Origin: an uncultured Lachnospiraceae bacterium
GTDB taxonomy: Bacteria; Bacillota; Clostridia; Lachnospirales; Lachnospiraceae
Direction of reading: 5' to 3'
Assembly: GCA_934339135.1 (NCBI GenBank)
Contig: CAKRHP010000005.1
Location: 62,001 to 126,000, forward strand
DNA length: 64,000 nucleotides
Shown here: positions 1 through 8,767 of the stretch, in pieces
Layout of the letters: each line of letters begins with the position of its first letter
Numbering within the stretch: position 1 is the stretch's first letter
Program-made: the position numbers and the translations under genes
Notes under the pieces: generated by a model
Told to the model about the DNA's origin: nothing
Seen by the model: only the letters and a program-made list of their open reading frames with translations
Databases searched by the model: none

Positions 1-2
1 GG

Positions 3-797
3 ATGGTGAGAAATTTGAAGGATTGTATCAGAGTATGTGATGTGGAAAAATATTACGGCAATGGCCAGAATATTACAAAGGCTGTGGACCGGGTAAGCTT
101 TCAGGTGGAAAAGGGTGAATTTGTGGGGATTATGGGAGCATCCGGCTCCGGAAAGACCACCTTATTAAATATGATGGCGGCGATCGATCATGTGACATCG
201 GGGCATATTTATTATGATGATCTGGACATTACAGAAATGTCTGCAGATCAGTTGTCGGAATTTCGCAAGGAAAACCTTGGTTTTGTTTTTCAGGAGTACA
301 ATTTATTGGACACACTGACATTGGAGGAAAACATTATCCTTGCCTTGACGGTGCAGGGAAAACGGAGAAAAGAGATTCAAAAAATCTGTCAGGATATGAT
401 GAAACTTCTGGAGATTGAGGATGTAAAGGATCAATTTCCGTATCAGGTATCCGGTGGCCAGAAGCAGAGATGTGCCTGTGCCAGAGCCATGGCAAATGAA
501 CCGTCTCTTCTTCTTGCCGATGAGCCTACCGGAGCGTTGGATTCCCATGCTTCCCAGGTACTTTTAGAGACCTTTTGCCGTTTAAATGAAATGCAGAAGG
601 CAACGATCCTGATGGTAACTCACGATGCATTTTCTGCAAGCTATTGCAGCAGGATCCTTTTCTTGCGGGATGGGAAGATTTTTCATGAGCTGATCCGCGG
701 AGAAAGGGACCGCAGAGCATTTCTTCAGGAGATTCTGGATGTATTGTCGTTGATGGGAGGTGAATCGTCTCATGATACGAAGACTCGCTTATCGTAA
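3..797 (+). CDS. ABC transporter ATP-binding protein, BceA type
   Basis: ATPase subunit of a BceAB-type transporter, a family that senses and detoxifies cell-wall-targeting peptide antibiotics at the membrane. Visible motifs: Walker A GASGSGKTT (about residues 45-53), Q-loop FVFQEYNLL, signature VSGGQKQR, Walker B LLLADEPTGALD and the switch histidine in VTHD. The FQEYNLL stretch and TGALD are typical of the MacB/LolD/BceA branch. At 264 aa it is normal length. The ATG lies two bases from the window edge, so its ribosome-binding site cannot be seen. The next gene starts before this one ends, so the two are translationally coupled. BceAB pairs usually have a dedicated two-component system; if present here it lies upstream, outside the window. 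Confidence 0.93.
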   Translation: MVRNLKDCIRVCDVEKYYGNGQNITKAVDRVSFQVEKGEFVGIMGASGSGKTTLLNMMAAIDHVTSGHIYYDDLDITEMSADQLSEFRKENLGFVFQEYNLLDTLTLEENIILALTVQGKRRKEIQKICQDMMKLLEIEDVKDQFPYQVSGGQKQRCACARAMANEPSLLLADEPTGALDSHASQVLLETFCRLNEMQKATILMVTHDAFSASYCSRILFLRDGKIFHELIRGERDRRAFLQEILDVLSLMGGESSHDTKTRLS

Positions 798-2853
798 TAT
801 GAAGCGTTTTGCCGGAGATTATCAGATCTATATGATCACGCTAGTGGTTGTGGCAGCGCTTCTGTATGCATTTGACAGCCTATTCTGGGATAAGGAGCTG
901 GGAAGGTTTGACCAGATGAATCAGATGATGATGATTATGGTGGGGCTTGCTACAGGCTTTGTTGTGATCATTACGGCGTGGTTGATTTACTATATTATTC
1001 ATTTTATGATGGAAAGACGCAGCAGGGAGTTTGGAATTTATCTGCTGTTAGGAATGAAAAAAGGACAGGTTGCCCGTGTTTATATCCGGGAGAATCTGAT
1101 GCTGGGAGGTATCGCATTTCTTGTGGGATCTGTTCTGGGGGTGTTTTTTCAGCAGATCTTACGCTCTGTGATTGATTCTATGGTGCGGATTCCTTATTCC
1201 TTCCGTCTTTCGTGGGACTATCGTACCTGGCTTATGACCTTTGGATGTTATGCGGGCTGTTATCTGCTGGCATTTTTCCGATGTGGTTTTTCCTTCCGTA
1301 AAATGAACATTAATGATCTGATGAAACAGGACCGGAAAAATGAGGAGATCGTGGAAAAGCATGAAGAATGGAAACGGATCTTACTGCCCTTGGCAGTGAT
1401 ATTTCTGATCCTGTTCTGGGGGATGTTTACCCATTTGAACTCGACGGGGGAGATTATGCTGTTTCTAATCGGCCTGGTTCTGACGATCTATCTGTTTTAT
1501 ACAGGAGTGTCAGCCTGGATCATCTGCTATGTGAGAAGGCATGGAAAGGGGATTTATCAGGGACAGCGATTATTTTTGCTGCGCCAGTTTGCATCAAAGA
1601 TCAGGACTATGCAGTTTACTCTTGGAACTTTAACATCATTGTTTACTCTGGCACTTTTGGGGGCGAGTGTGGCATTTATGTTCTGTGATTTTGAAAATAC
1701 GGCATTAAAGGCGAAGTTTCCGTTTGATGTGCTGATCTACAGTGATCAGGTTCAGGATGATTTTCAGGATGAAAAGGAGGTACTGCAGCAGGAAGCGGAT
1801 GTAAAAGAAATGCTCCGGTATCATATATATACGGATCAGAAGGATCAGGTAAATACCTGGATGCTGACGCATCTGGAGCAGTATGGGACAATGTATCAGA
1901 ATAAAAATGGGAAACCTGACCGGAAACGGGTTACAAAAATGTTAGAACATGATGGAACCTATTGCCGGTATGATACTTATATGGGACAGACTGATTATAA
2001 CCGTCTAAGGAAAATGCTGGGATATGAGCCGGTACATTTTGAATCTGACCAATATATCGTTCAGACAAAGAAACGCTTACAAAAGGACGTGGCTTCTATA
2101 GGAAAAGATCTTCATTTAACTGCGGCAGATGAAAAAACAGAGCTGACCTTTGCGGGAGTTCAGACAGAGCCTTTCTCGCAGGATGGTCATAACGGAGGAG
2201 ATTATATCGTCGTGGTGGGAGACAAGGTGCTTCAGAGAATGAAGCCGTATTATTCTGAACTTGCGGTGGATCTGGAGGGAGAGACGCCACAAGGGCTGGA
2301 GCAGAAGCTGGATGCCCTGGCAGATTCCGATGACCGTGATTTTTCCGGACATACCGTATCATCCTTATCCGGAAATAGCTGCAGCGGTTCCGATACGGTA
2401 CTGGTTTATACTGCCACCAATCTGGTACGGGATAATCTGATACCGGAGTTAAAGATGCTTCTTGCGTCCATGATCGTTCCGTTGTTTTATATGGGTCTTG
2501 TCTTTGTCTGTGTGGCATTAACGGTATTGTCCGTGCAGCAGCTTAGCGATTCGTCGAAATATAAATTCCGGTATGATGTGTTGGAAAAAATCGGTCTGTC
2601 CAAAAAACAGGTCAGATCACTCCTGCTACGGCAGATGGCAGGTTACTATTTGTGCCCGGCACTACTGGCATTGGTGATCAGTGGAAAAATGGTTTTGTAT
2701 ATCAGTGGAAATTTTGTCCGTGGGACAGGCGTGTCAAGCCGTGTGTCTACCTATTTTGTAGAGGGAACCCTGCTGTTTATGGGAATCTATTTGGTTTATT
2801 TTGCTGTGACATTTCTCTGTTTCCAGAGATCAATATTTTTAAAAGAACGGTGA
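772..2853 (+). CDS. ABC transporter permease, BceB/FtsX type
   Basis: Membrane permease partner of the preceding ATPase. It begins MIRRLAYRNMKRFAGDYQIYM, the usual BceB N-terminus, then has four hydrophobic helices in the first 230 residues, a large hydrophilic, presumably extracytoplasmic domain (about residues 300-550) and FtsX-like helices at the C-terminus. The large domain between TM7 and TM8 is the sensing domain in characterised BceB proteins. At about 693 aa it is full length. Start chosen at ATG 772 because GGAGG at 756-760 lies 11 bases upstream; an in-frame GTG at 760 would overlap that site. It overlaps the ATPase gene by 26 bases. The substrate cannot be told from sequence. Confidence 0.9.
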   Translation: MIRRLAYRNMKRFAGDYQIYMITLVVVAALLYAFDSLFWDKELGRFDQMNQMMMIMVGLATGFVVIITAWLIYYIIHFMMERRSREFGIYLLLGMKKGQVARVYIRENLMLGGIAFLVGSVLGVFFQQILRSVIDSMVRIPYSFRLSWDYRTWLMTFGCYAGCYLLAFFRCGFSFRKMNINDLMKQDRKNEEIVEKHEEWKRILLPLAVIFLILFWGMFTHLNSTGEIMLFLIGLVLTIYLFYTGVSAWIICYVRRHGKGIYQGQRLFLLRQFASKIRTMQFTLGTLTSLFTLALLGASVAFMFCDFENTALKAKFPFDVLIYSDQVQDDFQDEKEVLQQEADVKEMLRYHIYTDQKDQVNTWMLTHLEQYGTMYQNKNGKPDRKRVTKMLEHDGTYCRYDTYMGQTDYNRLRKMLGYEPVHFESDQYIVQTKKRLQKDVASIGKDLHLTAADEKTELTFAGVQTEPFSQDGHNGGDYIVVVGDKVLQRMKPYYSELAVDLEGETPQGLEQKLDALADSDDRDFSGHTVSSLSGNSCSGSDTVLVYTATNLVRDNLIPELKMLLASMIVPLFYMGLVFVCVALTVLSVQQLSDSSKYKFRYDVLEKIGLSKKQVRSLLLRQMAGYYLCPALLALVISGKMVLYISGNFVRGTGVSSRVSTYFVEGTLLFMGIYLVYFAVTFLCFQRSIFLKER

Positions 2854-2857
2854 TCGG

Positions 2858-3916
2858 TCAGGCCTTTACCGCCCAGCGCATTTTGGTGGAGCGTGCCCGT
2901 GGGTTCTGTGCACATTCCTGCGCAGAAGGGCGTACCACATCCTTGGAGTATTCACTGTAGATACCTGCCTTATAACCGGCCTTGAGCGCCTTTTTTACCA
3001 GCTTGTCCTCTCCGGAGTGGAAAGTCAGGATGGCGGCTCTGCCGCCGGGTTTTAAGGCGTCCGGCAGTTTTTCCATAAATTCATAGAGCACCTCGAATTC
3101 ATTGTTGACATCGATCCGGAGTGCCTGAAAAACACGCTGGCATGTCTTTTTGACCGTGTCCTTTCGCTCCTTTTCCGGAAGGAAGGATAAGGTATCCTCG
3201 ATGATTTGGCGAAGCTTTGTGGTGGTGTCCACATGATTGCCACGGCGGATATAGTCTGTGATGGCTTTGGCAATCTCATCACTGTAGGGTTCATCGGAGT
3301 TTTCATAAAACATGCCCGCCAGCTCATCCCGGCTGATGGTTTCCAGTCTCTGAGATGCGCTGATGCCCTTTTCCTGATTTAGTCTCAGATCTAACGGTCC
3401 GTCAATCTTGAAGGAAAAGCCACGCTTTGGATTATCGATCTGCATGGAGGATACCCCGAGATCCGCCAGCAGGAAATCAAAGCCTCCGGCTTCACGGGCA
3501 ATCTCATCAATGGTGCAGAAGTTTTGCAGCCTGATGGTCAGGATGTCCTCACCAAAGCCGAGATCAGCCAGCCGCTTTTTGGTTTTGGCAGACTCCTCCG
3601 GGTCCACGTCTGTTGCATACATATGTCCATGGCCATTGAGCTTTGTAAGCATGGCTCTGGTATGGCCGCCATATCCCAGTGTGGCATCAAAGCCGGTCTG
3701 ACCGGGCTGTATCTGCAGAAAATCAAGGATTTCCGGCACCATAATAGAAATGTGCATGCCGGCAGGCGTATTCCCCTTGCGGATCACATGCTCGATCGTA
3801 TCCTGATATTTTTCCGGATTTAATTCTTTATATTTCTCTTCAAAGCGTTTTGGATATTTTCCTTTATAGCGGACACGGCGTTTGTGTGGTGTCTGCTGTT
3901 TATTTTCATTTTCCAT
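2858..3916 (-). CDS. rsmH: 16S rRNA (cytosine1402-N4)-methyltransferase, RsmH family
   Basis: S-adenosylmethionine-dependent methyltransferase of the RsmH/MraW family, which modifies C1402 in the ribosomal decoding centre. Family motifs: the SAM-binding DATLGYGGHT, the catalytic region LLADLGVSSMQID followed by RGFSFKIDGPLDLR, and the C-terminal AILTFHSGEDKLVKKALK. Start chosen at ATG 3916 (protein of 352 aa) because GGAG lies 7 bases upstream; the frame stays open further 5' but without a ribosome-binding site. A basic extension of about 45 residues precedes the core (rich in RR, YKGKYP, FEEKYKEL), longer than the roughly 310 aa of the cell-division-cluster enzyme. It is also not beside mraZ or ftsL, so it may be a second, divergent RsmH. 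It converges tail to tail with the BceB gene, 4 bases apart. Confidence 0.9.
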   Translation of the reverse strand: MENENKQQTPHKRRVRYKGKYPKRFEEKYKELNPEKYQDTIEHVIRKGNTPAGMHISIMVPEILDFLQIQPGQTGFDATLGYGGHTRAMLTKLNGHGHMYATDVDPEESAKTKKRLADLGFGEDILTIRLQNFCTIDEIAREAGGFDFLLADLGVSSMQIDNPKRGFSFKIDGPLDLRLNQEKGISASQRLETISRDELAGMFYENSDEPYSDEIAKAITDYIRRGNHVDTTTKLRQIIEDTLSFLPEKERKDTVKKTCQRVFQALRIDVNNEFEVLYEFMEKLPDALKPGGRAAILTFHSGEDKLVKKALKAGYKAGIYSEYSKDVVRPSAQECAQNPRARSTKMRWAVKA

Positions 3917-4084
3917 AGTGATCTCCATTTCTGATCGTTTATCACAAAGGGGCGAAGTAAAACCGCCCTCCGGAGTGAGGTATTTGACTTTTGTTGCAAG
4001 CATAACACGGCGGTCAGGGGATGTCAAATGGGAGAAAGTGCGGTTTCGGGTATTCTCAGTATTCTTAAAATGGGAATCACTTTA

Positions 4085-4113
4085 TTGACAAAAACAGTAA
4101 AGAACAGTAAAAT
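4085..4113 (+). promoter_or_regulatory. sigma-A promoter of the P-loop ATPase gene
   Basis: TTGACA (4085-4090), 17-base spacer, TAAAAT (4108-4113). The first two copies of the ACAGTAAA repeat fall inside the spacer and -10 region, so a repeat-binding protein would compete with RNA polymerase. Confidence 0.6.
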
Positions 4114-4179
4114 AATATAAAAACAGTAAAAGAGAGTAAAGAACAGTAAAAAGTATTTTAAACAGTAAAAGACAGTAAA
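4094..4179 (+). repeat. Seven helically phased ACAGTAAA repeats
   Basis: ACAGTAAA occurs at 4094, 4104, 4123, 4143, 4162 and 4172, with a one-base variant (AGAGTAAA) at 4133. The steps are 10, 19, 10, 10, 19 and 10 bases, so every copy faces nearly the same side of the helix. The block covers the promoter and leader of the ATPase gene at 4206. It resembles a multi-site operator or iteron array; phased A-runs could also bend the DNA. Confidence 0.75.
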
Positions 4180-4205
4180 ACAATGGGAAAGGAACGGCGA
4201 ACGAT

Positions 4206-5276
4206 ATGCAGAATCCATTTACTCTGACATTTGGGAAAAGTCCATTGGAACCGGTGGAACGTCCGGTGCAGACCAATGAAATAATTGATACATTTACGGC
4301 AGAACCGGTAAATCAGCAGATGTTTTTAATAACGGGTGTACGTGGCTCCGGCAAGACAGTTATGATGACAGAAATATCCCGGAAGCTGCGGACCAGAGAG
4401 GAATGGGTTGTGATTGAACTGAATCCGTCTGTTGATCTGCTGCAGGGAATGTTGTCAAAGTTAAACAGCAATCCGGTCTGTGCAGGGATTATTAAATCTG
4501 CAAAAATTGATCTTTCCTTTTGGGGATTTGGTGTTTCCATAGAAGGTGCAGCGCCCATTACTGACGCAGAGACGGCGATCATTGCCATTTTAGAGAAGAT
4601 GAAAAAGAACGGAAAGAAATTGCTGGTAACCATTGACGAAGTGACCAATAATGAATTTATGCATGTATTTGCCGGTTCCTTTCAGATTTTTGTAAGGCAG
4701 GATCTTCCGATATTTTTATTGGCAACGGGCCTATATGAAAATATTGATGAACTGCAGAATGAAAAAAATCTGACCTTTTTGTATCGTGCCCCAAAGATCC
4801 AGATGAAGCCGTTAAATCAGCAGGCAATCATTAAAAAATATATGAATATCTTTCAGATAGAACGGGAACAGGCGGCTCAGATGGCAGAGCTGACAAAAGG
4901 GTATCCCTTTGCATTTCAGGTGCTTGGTTATCTGACATGGAATAATCACGGCAATTACCGGGAGGTGCTGGAGGAGTATGAGCAGTATTTAAGCGAGTTT
5001 GTATATGACAAAATATGGTCAGAGCTTTCTCCGAAGGATCGTGTTGTTGCCAGGGGCATTGCCGAAACAGACAGCGGAAAAATAAAAGATATCCGGGAGC
5101 ATCTGGGGATGGAAACGAATCAGTTCAATCCATATCGGAAGCGATTGATCAAAAAAGGAATTCTTTCCGGCGAAATGAGAGGATATGTGTATTTTACCCT
5201 GCCTCTTTTTGAAGACTATGTCTTGGAAAATGCAGAGATTTTACAAACCTTTTACCAAAATGAAGCGGGTGTGTGA
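4206..5276 (+). CDS. P-loop ATPase with C-terminal winged helix (AAA/Orc1-like)
   Basis: Predicted cytoplasmic ATPase of 356 aa. Walker A is GVRGSGKT (about residues 44-51) and Walker B is LLVTIDEV (about 138-145). The region LSPKDRVVARGIAE through KRLIKKGILSGEMRGYVYFTLPLF looks like a C-terminal winged-helix DNA-binding domain, as in archaeal-type STAND/Orc1-like ATPases common in gut Firmicutes. Start ATG at 4206 follows GGAAAGGAACGG. It stands alone behind the phased repeats, which could be its own binding sites. The process it serves is not known; defence, plasmid-like replication and regulation are all possible. Confidence 0.7.
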   Translation: MQNPFTLTFGKSPLEPVERPVQTNEIIDTFTAEPVNQQMFLITGVRGSGKTVMMTEISRKLRTREEWVVIELNPSVDLLQGMLSKLNSNPVCAGIIKSAKIDLSFWGFGVSIEGAAPITDAETAIIAILEKMKKNGKKLLVTIDEVTNNEFMHVFAGSFQIFVRQDLPIFLLATGLYENIDELQNEKNLTFLYRAPKIQMKPLNQQAIIKKYMNIFQIEREQAAQMAELTKGYPFAFQVLGYLTWNNHGNYREVLEEYEQYLSEFVYDKIWSELSPKDRVVARGIAETDSGKIKDIREHLGMETNQFNPYRKRLIKKGILSGEMRGYVYFTLPLFEDYVLENAEILQTFYQNEAGV

Positions 5277-5321
5277 TAGACTTCTACTATATGCGAAGGA
5301 AAAAAGGTAGGAGGTCTTAGG

Positions 5322-6095
5322 ATAAAATCAATCAAGAAAAAACTTATTGCGGCAATTTTGGTATGTTCCCTGTTTACTGCTGTTTTGATCGGTGTTCTGG
5401 CAATTTCCAATTCCATGAATACAGCAGGAAAGGACGCTGTTACAAAACTGCAGCTGACGGAGCAAAAAAAGGCACAGGAAATTAATTCTGTCATTCAGAA
5501 GATCCAGCAGTCCGTGGATACGCTGAGTGAGGTTGCCATGAGCAGCTTTGACTACGATGCTTTTGTGAAGGATAAGGCGTATGCGGATACATATACCAAG
5601 AGTGTGCAGAAGTCGGTGTTAGACTTTGCAAATCACACCAATGGGGCAGTTACGGCGTATCTTCGTTATAATCCGAAGTATTCCAATCCCACATCCGGAG
5701 TTTTTGCACAGCGCCCGTCTCTGGATCAGAATCTGGAGTGTCTGACACCGACAGACTTTTCTATGTATGATGATTTGGAGCAGACGGTTCTTGGAGACTA
5801 TGACAATTTTGCCAAAATGGGGCAGCAGTATCACATGGATGCGGATACCTTCCGGAATATTATGCAGGAAACCAAAAACGCCGTGGAAGAGCTGGAAAAA
5901 CATATCGGTCAGATTGGCAGTACCGTAGCAGATATCAATACCATGGTAGAACAGTCTTCCGATGGGATCAGCGGCATCGCAGAAAAATCTGGAAGTACCC
6001 AGAATCTTGTTGAGGACGGGTATGAAAAGCTGCAGGAGTGCAACCGGTCTGTGGATGTTATTAAGGAGTTCGTGGCACAGTTCCATTTGGATTAG
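5322..6095 (+). pseudogene. Decayed methyl-accepting chemotaxis protein (signalling core deleted)
   Basis: The frame begins with a basic N-terminus and a membrane helix (LIAAILVCSLFTAVLIGVLA) and continues through the membrane-distal half of a dCache sensor domain up to LTPTDFSMYD. It then jumps directly into the far C-terminal coiled coil of a chemoreceptor (EELEKHIGQIGSTVADINTM to VIKEFVAQFHLD). The second half of the sensor, TM2, HAMP and the whole signalling hairpin with its EAARAGE-type tip are missing, so roughly 1 kb was deleted in frame near 5770-5780. The start is also damaged: an ideal AGGAGG at 5309-5314 is followed 7 bases later by ATA (5322) where ATG is expected. The next candidate start, TTG 5358, lies inside the membrane helix. 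Confidence 0.8.
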
Positions 6096-6107
6096 AAGGA
6101 ATAAAAG

Positions 6108-6150
6108 AGAGAACGAACTGTATATTCTGCAGTCCGTTCTCTTTATTTTT
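6108..6150 (+). terminator. Intrinsic terminator after the chemoreceptor remnant
   Basis: 13-bp stem with one mismatch (AGAGAACGAACTG / CAGTCCGTTCTCT), 9-base loop, then TTATTTTT. Confidence 0.8.
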
Positions 6151-6283
6151 AGGGTTTGTCAAGTAAAGTTTTAAGGACTCAAGCTCCAATATTACTTGAA
6201 GAATCGGGAACTAAATATAACATATAAGATTCCTTCTTTGCTGCATTAACCGTTGATAATGGAACACTTGACGCTAGTAGAAT

Positions 6284-6433
6284 ATCCTCGTTTTAAATGA
6301 ACTGATCCAGATGTTCCGTGATGTCTTTGGCGTAGTTGCAGAAAAAGGAACCCACGATCAGTTAATGAAGCAGGATGGGCTTTATGCAAGACTTGTAAAG
6401 CTTCAGAAGGCATCCGTAGAATGGAAATTATAA
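6284..6433 (+). pseudogene. C-terminal remnant of an ABC exporter ATPase
   Basis: A short open stretch with no start encodes VVAEKGTHDQLMKQDGLYAR and a few further residues before TAA at 6431-6433. This is the standard C-terminus of ABC exporter nucleotide-binding domains (E-x-G-T-H-x-x-L, G-x-Y-x-x-L). No Walker or signature motif remains upstream, so only about 40 codons survive. It is not a copy of the tails of the two exporters at 15.3-18.9 kb. It overlaps the end of the convergent sensor kinase gene by six bases. The rest of 6151-6283 shows no recognisable feature. Confidence 0.6.
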
Positions 6434-7756
6434 TGGAAGCTCCATAAGAAATAAAGTGCCGGTTTCCACAGGAAATTTTTGCAGCTCTGCAACATCCGAA
6501 GCCAGCACCTCCGGCTCTGTAACCCGGATGCTGCCGTGATGGGCGAGAATAATTTCTTTTGCCATACAAAGTCCCAGACCGAAATGTTCATGATCGGTGT
6601 GGGACTTTTCTGCGCGGTAAAACCGGTCAAAAATACGTTCCTTTTCCCCATCAGGAATGGAAGGACCTGTATTGGCAACGCCAAAGGTGATCCGGTGAGA
6701 GCGGGCTGGCATCAGAAAAAGGAGAATCGTACCGTTTTCCGGAGTATAAGAAACGGCATTGTCCAATAAAATGGACAGTAACTGACGGATACGTTCCGGG
6801 TCTGTCCGGCAGAACGGGATATCCTCCTCCGGCAGGGAAATACGGAGGGACAGCTTCTGGGAAAGAGCAATGGATTCATATTTTTCGAAGCTGCCCAAAA
6901 GCAGCTCGTCCAGTGATGTTTCCTGCAGATGAAGCTTCATTCCATGGGCATCGGCATTGGCAAGGAGCAGCATATCGGAAATCAGGTGCTGCATACGCCT
7001 GCCCTCCTCCTGCATCAGGCAGCAGAAGTGGTGACGCTGCTCCGGTGACTGTGTTTTATCCAGGGTTTCCATACCGGATAATATTACGGTAAGAGGAGAA
7101 CGCAGTTCATGGGAAGCGGCAGCGATAAATTCCTGCTGCTTTTGACGGCTGGTTTCCACAGGAAGCAGAACCCGTCTGGTAAAATACCATGAAAAAACAG
7201 AAAGAATGATCAGGGTGATCACGTCCGCAGCAAGGATCAGTGCATAGAGGGAGTACAGATTATGCTGCAGATGTGACAGATCATAAAAAATAACAAAGCT
7301 TAACCTGTCCGTATTCTGGGGCAGATATCCCACGGAAGCATAGTAGCTGTGGTTATTGTCATGCAGGGAAAATTCTTCATGATAAGCACTCTCGCCGGAA
7401 TTATCATAAAAAATATCGACCTGGGATCTGCGGATTGCTTTTTCCCGCAGGGAGACCTGACGTTTATTGGAGGTATCTTCATGTAACTGCTCATAGTAAA
7501 GGGGGTCTCCGTTATCGTACAGATAAATGGAAAAACGGTATTCATTCTGCATCTGGTTTAACCATTGGTGGGAAATGTACTCCTGGCTCTGCAGGCTGGT
7601 CAGGATAGTATTTAACTGTTTTTGAAAGGAGCTGCGGTCCGTCTGGATTATGGATTGTCTGGCATAAAAAAGACACAGAAGACTCAGGACCACAAGGATC
7701 GTACCGATCGTGGCAGTACAGAATATGGTGAGCTGGCGATGAAGTTTATCAAACAT
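6428..7756 (-). CDS. Sensor histidine kinase
   Basis: Membrane-bound sensor kinase of 442 aa. TM1 spans about residues 10-32 and TM2 about 168-192; the roughly 135-residue extracytoplasmic part between them matches no domain I recognise. The HisKA box is AAASHELRSPL with phospho-acceptor His216. The ATPase domain shows an N-box (LLDNAVSYTPENG), a G1 box (FGVANTGPSIP) and a G2 box (HFGLGLCMAKEI). Start chosen at ATG 7756, with AAAGG about 10 bases upstream. It lies downstream of, and presumably in one operon with, the response regulator at 7850-8521, and is divergent from the solute-binding-protein operon that it probably controls. Confidence 0.9.
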   Translation of the reverse strand: MFDKLHRQLTIFCTATIGTILVVLSLLCLFYARQSIIQTDRSSFQKQLNTILTSLQSQEYISHQWLNQMQNEYRFSIYLYDNGDPLYYEQLHEDTSNKRQVSLREKAIRRSQVDIFYDNSGESAYHEEFSLHDNNHSYYASVGYLPQNTDRLSFVIFYDLSHLQHNLYSLYALILAADVITLIILSVFSWYFTRRVLLPVETSRQKQQEFIAAASHELRSPLTVILSGMETLDKTQSPEQRHHFCCLMQEEGRRMQHLISDMLLLANADAHGMKLHLQETSLDELLLGSFEKYESIALSQKLSLRISLPEEDIPFCRTDPERIRQLLSILLDNAVSYTPENGTILLFLMPARSHRITFGVANTGPSIPDGEKERIFDRFYRAEKSHTDHEHFGLGLCMAKEIILAHHGSIRVTEPEVLASDVAELQKFPVETGTLFLMELPL

Positions 7757-7849
7757 AAAAAATAACCTTTCGTAAAGAATAAACAATGCCGTGTCGTTTG
7801 CGGACAGAGGTCTGACGGCAAGTGATCATTACCTGTAGTTACTGTCTTG

Positions 7850-8521
7850 TTATTGGGACAGCTTGTATCCGCTTCCACGGATCGTCAGAAGGGAAAGCGT
7901 ACTTCCGGTCTGTTTTAGTCGTTTCCGGACAAAATGAACATAGGTATCCAGATTGCTTTCTTCCACCGGAGCATCGGTTCCCCAGACTTTAGAAAAAAGA
8001 ATGGGACGGTGGATCACGGTATCCGGACTTTGCAGCAATACCTCCAGAAGACGTCCTTCCCGGCCGGAAAGCTGCAGACTGCCGGTGGGACCATTCAGCT
8101 CCCGGAGCTGTGTATCATATGTGATATCTCCATAGGATAAGCGATGGGCATCGTCATAGGTTTTATTCCGGCGGCCTATGGAACGGATTCGGGCAGAAAG
8201 CTCTTCAAAGGCAAAGGGTTTTACCAGATAATCATCGGCACCACAATCCAGTCCTTCGACCCGGTCATATAACTCTCCCAAAGCGGTGATCAGGATCACA
8301 GGGGTATCAATGCCCTTTTGTCTTGCTTTTTGCAGGACAAGAAGACCGTTCATGGTGGGAAGCATCCGGTCTAAAAGCACCAGATCGTGGGCGTTTTGTA
8401 GAAACAGGTCAAGTCCGTCCAGCCCGTCATGGCATACTTCCACCTCATGATGCTCCTTTTCCAACTGGAATCGCAGAAGTTCACAGAGATTTTTATCATC
8501 TTCAATCAGTAATATTCTCAT
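7850..8521 (-). CDS. Response regulator, OmpR/PhoB family
   Basis: DNA-binding response regulator of 223 aa. The receiver domain has the acidic pair in LLIEDDK, phospho-acceptor Asp51 (LVLLDRMLP), Thr in VILITALG and Lys in YLVKPF. The C-terminal winged helix ends in VHFVRKRLKQTGSTLSLLTIRGSGYKL, typical of the family. Start chosen at ATG 8521 because the conserved MRILLIEDD begins there; an AAAGGA lies 13 bases upstream, rather far. Partner of the kinase at 6428-7756. Tandem direct repeats upstream at 8616-8637 are plausible binding sites. Confidence 0.92.
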   Translation of the reverse strand: MRILLIEDDKNLCELLRFQLEKEHHEVEVCHDGLDGLDLFLQNAHDLVLLDRMLPTMNGLLVLQKARQKGIDTPVILITALGELYDRVEGLDCGADDYLVKPFAFEELSARIRSIGRRNKTYDDAHRLSYGDITYDTQLRELNGPTGSLQLSGREGRLLEVLLQSPDTVIHRPILFSKVWGTDAPVEESNLDTYVHFVRKRLKQTGSTLSLLTIRGSGYKLSQ

Positions 8522-8615
8522 AATAATGGTACAATCCTTTCTGGTACAGTCCGTCAAGATCCGGACTGCAGGCGCAAATATAAAATTAAGATATGTATTC
8601 AGTATATCAAAAAAG

Positions 8616-8637
8616 TCTTTAAGAAATCTTTAAAAAA
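8616..8637. promoter_or_regulatory. Tandem 11-bp direct repeat, candidate response-regulator site
   Basis: TCTTTAAGAAA followed at once by TCTTTAAAAAA, in the divergent region between the response regulator and the solute-binding-protein gene. OmpR-family regulators usually bind two direct repeats with 11-bp spacing, as seen here. That it regulates both directions is inferred. Confidence 0.5.
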
Positions 8638-8767
8638 ATTTTTTATTTCCAGATGTTTTTCAAGAAAATTTAAAAGTTCCTCTGGTATGATAAGAAAAAC
8701 AAATGAAAAATAAATATGTGTCCAGGAGATTGATCCTGCGGACACAGGGAAAGGTAGGTTTGCTTAT

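Noticed and set aside
4094..4179. Possible CRISPR array
   Set aside because: Repeats are only 8 bases with 2- or 11-base gaps, no spacers of normal length and no cas genes; this is an operator- or iteron-like array.
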